Source: Sambucus nigra
Lineage: Eukaryota; Streptophyta; Magnoliopsida; Dipsacales; Adoxaceae
Direction of reading: 5' to 3'
Length of the DNA: 64,000 bases
Assembly: GCA_949130495.1 (NCBI GenBank)
Contig: OX422223.1
Location: forward strand, 74,584,751-74,648,750
In this document: piece after piece, positions 57,840 through 64,000 of the stretch
How the letters are laid out: the number at the start of each line of letters is the position of its first letter
Numbering within the stretch: the first letter of the stretch is position 1
Position numbers and translations under genes: made by a program
The notes under the pieces: generated by a model
Seen by the model: the letters and a program-made list of their open reading frames with translations, nothing else
Databases searched by the model: none
Told to the model about the DNA's origin: nothing

Positions 57840-60800
57840 ATCGGCTAATTGACGTTCCTTGGTCACAAAGCTCAAGGACACGACCTTCTCCTTAACATGA
57901 TCACGAATAAAATGTTCACGTATCCTAATGTTCTTTATGAAAGAATGTTAGGCCAAATTATGGGATATATGGATCGCAATCGTATTTTCACACGAAATAG
58001 TCATTGTGAGTGTGAAATCCCACAATCTTCCAACATTTGCTTCATCCATAAGAGTTGCGTGCAATAACTCCCGATGGCTATATACTCAGCCTCCATCATA
58101 AAAAAAGATATGGAGTCTTACTTCTTGATTAACCAAGAGATAAGAGAACTCCCAAAATAAAAACACTCACCCGAGGTGCTCCTATAACCATCAACATCCC
58201 CGGCCCAATCGAGATCCGAATAGGCAAAAATACCAAATATCATTGGAAGTAGTGAGACTCTTTTGGGGACGTCTGATATCACGTATATACTCCAATGTTA
58301 AAGATAATGTCAGAAAGACTAGCTGCCGAGTAGATAAGACTACATATTATGCTCCTATAAAGGGTTTTCTTTTCGCCCTTACCTAAAGTGTCTTTGCTAA
58401 GCTCAATTGATGTACTCATAGGGGTGCGTGAGTTCTTAACGGAGTCAAAATCAAACTTCTTCACTAGGTCCCTAGCATATTTAAATCGATATATTAATAT
58501 CCCATCCTCAAGATGATGCACCTGGAGACCTACGAAGAACGTAAGTTCACTAACAATACTCGTCTCAAACATGCGCTTCGTATCCTCCTCAAAAGTGTGA
58601 GCATGTCGGGAGCACGTGGATTCAAATACTATGTTGTCCAGATATACTTGGGCAACCAATATGGAACCATTTTATCTCCTCATAAATAAAGTCTTATCCA
58701 CTCCCCATCTCTTGAAGTCATGAGCTAAGTGATAAGAAGTGAGCCTTTTGTACAAATCACAAGGTGCTTTCCTCAAACCATATAGGGCCTTTTTAAAATA
58801 AAATACGTGGGTGCTTTGGATTTTCAAACCCTTTTGGTTATTCCACGTAAATTTTTTCATGCAGAATGCCATTTAGGAAGGCACTCTTGACATCCATTTA
58901 GTATAACTTGAAGTGCAGATGACATGCTATGGTGAGTAGTAAGTGGACAGACTCAAGCTTAATAATAGGAGCGAATGTCTCATGAAAGTGTACACCCTTA
59001 ATCTGTGTGTAGACTTGAGTGACCAACCTAGCCTTATTATGAAGTACGATACCATTATAATCCATCCTTTTCTTGTAAATACACTTGGTACCTATAATAT
59101 TAGTCTAACTAGGTCGGGGGACTAACTCCCAGATATAATTTTTGTGAAACTGAAGCAACTCATCTTGAATAACGGATATCCGATGCTTGTCCTTGAGTAT
59201 TTCTTTCACATTCTTTGGCTCGACCAAGGAGATGTACCAAAAGTTGCTAACCACAGTCTCACATTGAGCACGAGTCTTGACACCTAGTGTAAGATCCCCA
59301 AGTATAGCGGTAAGTTTATGACTTTTTCAAACCTAAGAGGGTAGATCCTCTAAATCAAGAATGGGTCCATCAGAGTAGTATGAGGAATGATGGGATCGTC
59401 ACTAGGGGTGCATCATCCTCATGTCGGTGGTTCACCATCTCTAATCATGACGTTCATTGACTCCAAAACCTTAGATTTTGCAAGGTTAAACACCCTATAA
59501 GCCATACTCGATGATGAATAACCTAAGAATATCCCCTTGTCGCTCCATAAGTCAAAATTTTCCTAAGTTCGCTTTATCTCTTAAGATGTATCAAGTACTC
59601 TAAAGACATGAAATTACGATAGGTTAGACTTATTCTCTGCCCACAACTCATATGGCATGCTTAGCGTGTGTGGACAAAGATATGCCATATTCACCGTATG
59701 GCATGCCGTACTCACCGCCTCTGACCAAAAAATGTCTAGGCATGGTTCTTACAAGAAACATGAATCTGTCCATCTCTTATATCATTCGGTTCTTCCTCTC
59801 AATTACCCCATTTTGTTGAGGAGTAGGAACGATAAAAAACTCATGTTTGATTACCACTCCATTATAATAGTTATCCACTCTTCTTAAATTTAGTGTTGTC
59901 ATCACTGCACATTTGATTAATAGTGACACTGTGTTGGTTTTGTAGGAGACGATACTTAATTATTAGTAACTCAACCACATCGTACCTTTCTCTAAGAAAC
60001 CCCAAAATAAAGTATCTCGAAATGTCATCGACCATCACGAGAATTTATCTCTTACCACCTAAACTCTCCGAGTGAGTAGGACCCAAAACATCTATGTGAA
60101 TAAACTCCAAAATACATGTTATTATAATGGTATTAACCTTTCAATGGGGACTTCGAAATTTTTTTCTTGTTGGAAAGGTCCACAAACTGAGGATGTTATT
60201 TTTTTAAGTGGCGATAAACCATGAACTAAGTCTTTTTCACTAATCTCTCAAAATCTATAAAGTTCACATGACCTAGTCATTTATGCCAAAGGTCCATAGA
60301 GGAGACCGTGGCACTATTGCACATAAAGGAGGACTTAGGCACAATCCCATAGCAATTATCTTCGGTCCCCACTCCTTGTAGTAAAAGTACAATAGATTTA
60401 TCATATACATTACATTCAAACCGATCAAACTTTATAGTAAATTTGGCATCGCACAATTGGCTTCTGCTAATTAAGTTCGCTTTTAACCCGGTTATGTACA
60501 AGACATTGTCTAGTTTAGGTAATTCTAGTGTCTCAATGCATCCACATCCTAAAATACTAGACCTACTCCCATCCCCAAAGGTGACTTTGCCTTCCTTGCG
60601 ATCCTCAAGATTTTTAAAAATGGATATGTCACCGATCATGTGCCTATAGCACCCACTATAAAAATACCATTGGAAAGTATTTTTAACTTTGAGAGCAATG
60701 TAAACAATAAGTGCTTTATCATCTTGCTTAGGTATGAAAATGGAGGTAATCTTTTGTACGCCTTTATAATTGTTGGTTCTATCCAGAGCATTAGAAGAGT

Positions 60801-61333
60801 TTTCTAACCGCATAGACATTTGGTGAAATTCTTCCATTAAGCTTTGTGACGTCGTGACTAATAACTCAACTTGCTCTATAAGACTAAAAGAGTCACTATA
60901 GCGGTACACGGGAGTATGTGTATGTTGAGTTCTTCATAACTTGTAGCATAACTCTCAAAGGTGACCTCTCCTTTTGCAATAGGTGGAAATAATGATTTTT
61001 TTGGGTCTAACTTGGTTTGATAGCTTAGGTTAAACTCTATTTTGTGGTTTAGGTCAAGTCACATAAATATCTACCATAAATTTAGAAATAGGTTTCTCGC
61101 ATCTCCTAAAAACCTAAAGCGTGATCGAGGATCATCTTTCCAACATTCTTCAATGTATCCTCTATTGTATTGACCTTCTGGGTACATTCAAGATCTTCCT
61201 TGAGTTGGGATTCAAGTTTTTCACGAGTCTCTATAGATGCTCGAAGATCTCTCGTAAGATTAGATATTTCGTTGGTTAAGTCACCAATTTCCCTCTCCAC
61301 TAAATCGACTCTCTCTCCCAAAGAAATTATCAT
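57840..61333 (-). pseudogene. Copia gag-pol remnant, copy 2
   Basis: In minus-strand order: a gag coiled coil (61333-61106, LVEREIGDLTNEISNLTRDL); protease (60909-60277) with WYFYSGCYRHMIGD, where the catalytic Asp of 'DSG' is Tyr, ending in the pre-integrase LWHK; a broken integrase and linker (about 60270-59050); the RT palm (58872-58672, FKKALYGLRKAPCDLY); and the RT active site as YLDN in place of YVDD (58659-58279). RNase H is barely recognisable to about 57850. Substitutions of catalytic residues and many stops mark it as dead. Confidence 0.8.
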
Positions 61334-61562
61334 TGAGGAATCAAACTCTCTTGCCTTTCTTAACTCCTTCTCTAAAGATAAAAATCTAAGAGCTAAACCT
61401 TTATTTTACTTTTCATTTTAAAAGACTTGGCATAAAGTTCAGTGTAAGCACGTTGAAGGTCACTCTCTCCATTACTCAAAGCTTCATCTCCCTCACTCAC
61501 TTTGGAATTACTACACTCACTATTGAGATCATCATGTTTAGAAACTTCCTCATTAGTGTAAG

Positions 61563-63070
61563 TGATACGACATAAATATTGCGCATTTCATCCCTCGAAC
61601 CGACGCATTTTTTCCCCTCGGGTATCTTATTCCCTATATTTATGCTCGTTAACGAGATAACCTCGAATTTCTATGTTAACATGTTTTACAAGGGTTAATT
61701 GAGCTTTTATAGGTATTTGGATGCTAAGTGTGAAGTTCGGACTCATTCCGCTCGATTTTCGTACGCGATCGCACGTTCAAGGGAAATTTAGTCAATTCAC
61801 ATTTTGGGCACCTGGCCCATCATCTTCACGAAAGTTATAGCCCTCCTCGCAAGCTTTGCGTGGCCATGAACGGTGCGCGATTCCGATTCAAAACGAAGAA
61901 GTTACAGGAGTTTTAGCGGAGGAGAAATGCAAACATGCAAAAACAGCAAGCAGCTTGGCTGATATCTGCTTGATCGATCGATCGATCAAAAGGATTAATC
62001 GATCAATCTTTCATGACAGTGGGCTAATTTATTCACCATCAATCGATCAACGGTTTGGGTCGATCGATCGATCCCCTATTTCCAGGAGATATTTTTCCTT
62101 ATATTTTCTTTTTTTTACTTATTCCAACTTACTATAAATACCAATTTTTGTTATAATAATCAGATATTATAGTTTAAGACAGATTTTAGCTTAGAATAGC
62201 TTAGGGTTTGAGGGTTTTGGAGAGTTCTTATTCAATTGTTCTTGGTTTGACACCCCATTTGGGTTGAATGTTGCACTATTCATCATCCTCTCCATTAATA
62301 TAGTGTGTATTTACTTATTTCTTGCTTTGATAATTAGATTTACATGCTTTGTTAATTAGTTTACATGCTTTGATTTACTTGCTGTGTATTATAGTTTTAT
62401 CCCATTGATTTACTGCGTTTATTTATCGCGTTTTTATCATGCTTTCTAGCTAAGTTAAATTAGGTTGTGTTTGAATGGAACTCACTCGGGTTGACGCGTT
62501 GCTTTCCTTTGATGATGGTATTTACGGGTCTATTTCGGGTGCGTTGTCCTAGTTATTGCGCCTAGGAGATTTGATGGGGCATATCATGTATGTCCCGTAC
62601 TTACGACCTTGCGTGCGCAATTTTCGGGGCATTTGTTGACGTCAAAATCTTATTAGGCTTTTATGTGGATTTAGGGGCGTGACAACCATTGGTTCAATTA
62701 ACTGTCGAAACAAGACGCATTCTAAATAACTCGTCGACCCGTGTATCCATTTTATACAAATTAACTCGGGTGAGGGATATTCGACGCAACCTATAGTTTT
62801 ACTCGCTTTGTTATTCTAGTTTCAATACCCTTTCGAGTTTAATATTTCCCTTTTATGCATGTTTTTCTTTTTAGTTTGTAATTCACCTTTTACACTGTTA
62901 TTTCGGAGCACTAAATCATATAAATTCTAGCATCTCGTCCCTGTGGATTTTCGATACCCGACTTACCGCTGTTCTTGCCTCACAAGTGTAGTCATAATTT
63001 AGGTTTGTTTGTATTATTGCGGTGAAACGAAAACAACGACTGTGCACCTTACACCCGCATATTTCACGCG
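61563..63070 (+). repeat. 5' LTR of the Tat/Athila-type element
   Basis: About 1.5 kb. Near 61970-62080 it carries clustered atcgatcgatcgatc runs in both orientations. The frame at 61856-62137 crosses these and is not a gene. Confidence 0.65.
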
Positions 63071-63081
63071 GTAGTAAAAAA

Positions 63082-63099
63082 TGGCACCGTTGCCGGGGA
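63082..63099 (+). other. Primer-binding site, Tat/Athila type
   Basis: Tggcaccgttgccgggga differs by one base from the common tggcgccgttgccgggga of these elements. Confidence 0.85.
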
Positions 63100-63272
63100 T
63101 GAGTTTGTTTTAGACTTTATTTGATTTAGTATTTCATAGTATTTTCTTTCTATTTGTATTATTTGCTAATCTTTTTGCAGGACTTCCACATTTGAGCACT
63201 TAGAAACGCTCGAATTTTTCCCGTGCGCACCTACTTGTGGAATTCGCCACTTGAGCCATTTTTGGGGTAAGC

Positions 63273-63590
63273 ATGTCTTATTCCAATTCTTTCGGTAATC
63301 ATTGTTATAATTCTCAAAATTCTTGCAAACCTATGACTTTCGGTGAATACTTAGAATCCCAAAGAATTTCAAATTCAAATATGACTTTGGGCGAGTATAA
63401 CAAAAGTCAAAACTTAGGTTATTGGAATTTTGATGACGATGATAATGATTTTGGGCCTTTAACTCCTTATAATACGAAATTTGAAATAAATTCCAATAGT
63501 TTTCAAAATTCGTATAATAACCAGTTTTCGTTTAAGTCTAATGGTAATTTTCAAAGTTCCCATTTCATAAATCCGCACCTCGACTTATGA
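63273..63590 (+). CDS. Hypothetical 5' ORF of the Gypsy element
   Basis: A 105-residue frame, Asn/Ser/Phe-rich, beginning MSYSNSFGNHCYNSQNSCK and containing two related phrases, MTFGEYLESQ and MTLGEYNKSQ. The acidic stretch DDDDNDFG follows. Its stop overlaps the start of the next frame by four bases (ATGA). It lies directly after the primer-binding site and leader, where Tat-type elements have their first ORF or gag start. I recognise no domain. Function is unknown. Confidence 0.5.
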   Translation: MSYSNSFGNHCYNSQNSCKPMTFGEYLESQRISNSNMTLGEYNKSQNLGYWNFDDDDNDFGPLTPYNTKFEINSNSFQNSYNNQFSFKSNGNFQSSHFINPHLDL

Positions 63591-63913
63591 CATTCGGTGA
63601 GGGCTTGCGTATGTATGAGAATGAGAAAATTGAAAATCGTTATCGGGAACAAAATTGTTTGTGGGAACATGAATTGGATTTATTATTTGAGTCCGACGAC
63701 GATTTTGCTTCCGAGACTTTTGAAGTCGAAGAATGTTTTGAACCAAATGAGACTACTTTGGAACAAACCATTCTTGACTTTCCCCATTGCATAATAGCTA
63801 TTGAAAGTGAGGATGAAAATGACGTAATATCTATTTGCAATGAAACGATTTCTTCTTTGGCCCCCAAAGAAGAACATTTCATTGAAAATGATATTATTTC
63901 CTTCGAAACTTAA
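63587..63913 (+). CDS. Hypothetical acidic ORF of the Gypsy element
   Basis: A 108-residue frame, strongly acidic, starting MTFGEGLRMYENEKIENRY, so it repeats the MTFGE phrase of the previous ORF. This suggests that the two were one reading frame separated by a frameshift, or that they are a translationally linked pair. No known domain is visible. It ends at 63913, and the element continues out of the window. Confidence 0.5.
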   Translation: MTFGEGLRMYENEKIENRYREQNCLWEHELDLLFESDDDFASETFEVEECFEPNETTLEQTILDFPHCIIAIESEDENDVISICNETISSLAPKEEHFIENDIISFET

Positions 63914-64000
63914 TCTTCTTGAAATGATGATTCATCTCATGAGTTCGAATTTCTTTCATCCCCATTTTCATTCTCTATTATCACACCATCATAAGTATCC

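Larger units (their letters stand above)
55100..61562 (-). mobile_element. SIRE-like Copia retrotransposon copy 2, 5'-truncated
   Basis: The 3' LTR lies at 55100-56244, with pol and part of gag to its right, all minus strand and parallel to copy 1. It preserves protease and the gag coiled coil that copy 1 lacks. The right side is cut at 61562, where a Gypsy LTR begins, so the Gypsy probably inserted into it or replaced its 5' end. Confidence 0.8.
61563..64000 (+). mobile_element. Gypsy retrotransposon of Tat/Athila type, 5' part
   Basis: An LTR starting TGATACGACATAAATATTGC is followed by the primer-binding site tggcaccgttgccgggga (63082-63099), the form characteristic of plant Tat/Athila elements. 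A leader and ORFs continue to the window edge. The second LTR lies outside, so the exact 3' boundary of the first LTR (about 63060-63077) is uncertain. Confidence 0.8.

Noticed and set aside
61856..62137. 93-codon + strand frame with repeated DRSI residues
   Set aside because: It is a translation of the GATC clusters in the Gypsy LTR.

Overview
This is a plant nuclear DNA window, most likely from a dicot. It is AT-rich and dominated by transposable elements, with GT-AG introns and tRNA-iMet primer-binding sites. Nothing in it looks bacterial: there are no operons, ribosome binding sites or CRISPR arrays. I can reconstruct one host gene. It is a complete cellulose synthase catalytic subunit of the CESA3 type on the + strand, with 14 coding exons between 21449 and 38377 and a predicted product of 1057 residues.

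Layout. (1) 1-13124 is the right part of a CACTA (En/Spm) DNA transposon read on the minus strand. Its TNP2-type transposase is decayed, it has a second two-exon gene with a Transposase_24-like region, and its palindromic subterminal repeats lead to a terminal inverted repeat ending at 13124. Its other end is outside the window. A 4.57-kb non-autonomous LTR retrotransposon (8253-12821, TSD actct) sits inside the subterminal repeats. (2) 13125-21448 is non-coding DNA with a small hAT-like element, a 0.66-kb direct repeat around a Copia-LTR-like segment, SINE-like sequence and the probable promoter/5' leader of the CESA gene. (3) 21449-38377 is the CESA gene. Its introns are swollen by insertions: a hAT element in intron 1, a TIR element in intron 5, a four-level nest in the 6.7-kb intron 8, and a MITE plus a hAT-like element in intron 12. 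(4) 38378-47293 is intergenic, with a hairpin MITE just 3' of the gene, a degenerate hAT element, tandem repeats and the primer-binding site of another LTR element. (5) 47294-61562 holds two parallel, related SIRE-like Copia copies on the minus strand, both cut off at their 5' sides, with a + strand Copia fragment between them. One copy is split by a solo LTR. (6) 61563-64000 is the 5' LTR, primer-binding site and first ORFs of a Tat/Athila-type Gypsy element that continues past the window.

The host gene makes the cellulose synthase subunit used in primary-wall cellulose synthesis. All other coding sequence I recognise belongs to transposons, mostly decayed. I found no undescribed functional system. 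The most useful observations are the dated insertion nest in a cellulose synthase intron, a decoy copy of the last exon's splice acceptor, a retrotransposon with a duplicated primer-binding site, and an uncharacterised N-terminal exon of the CACTA accessory protein.
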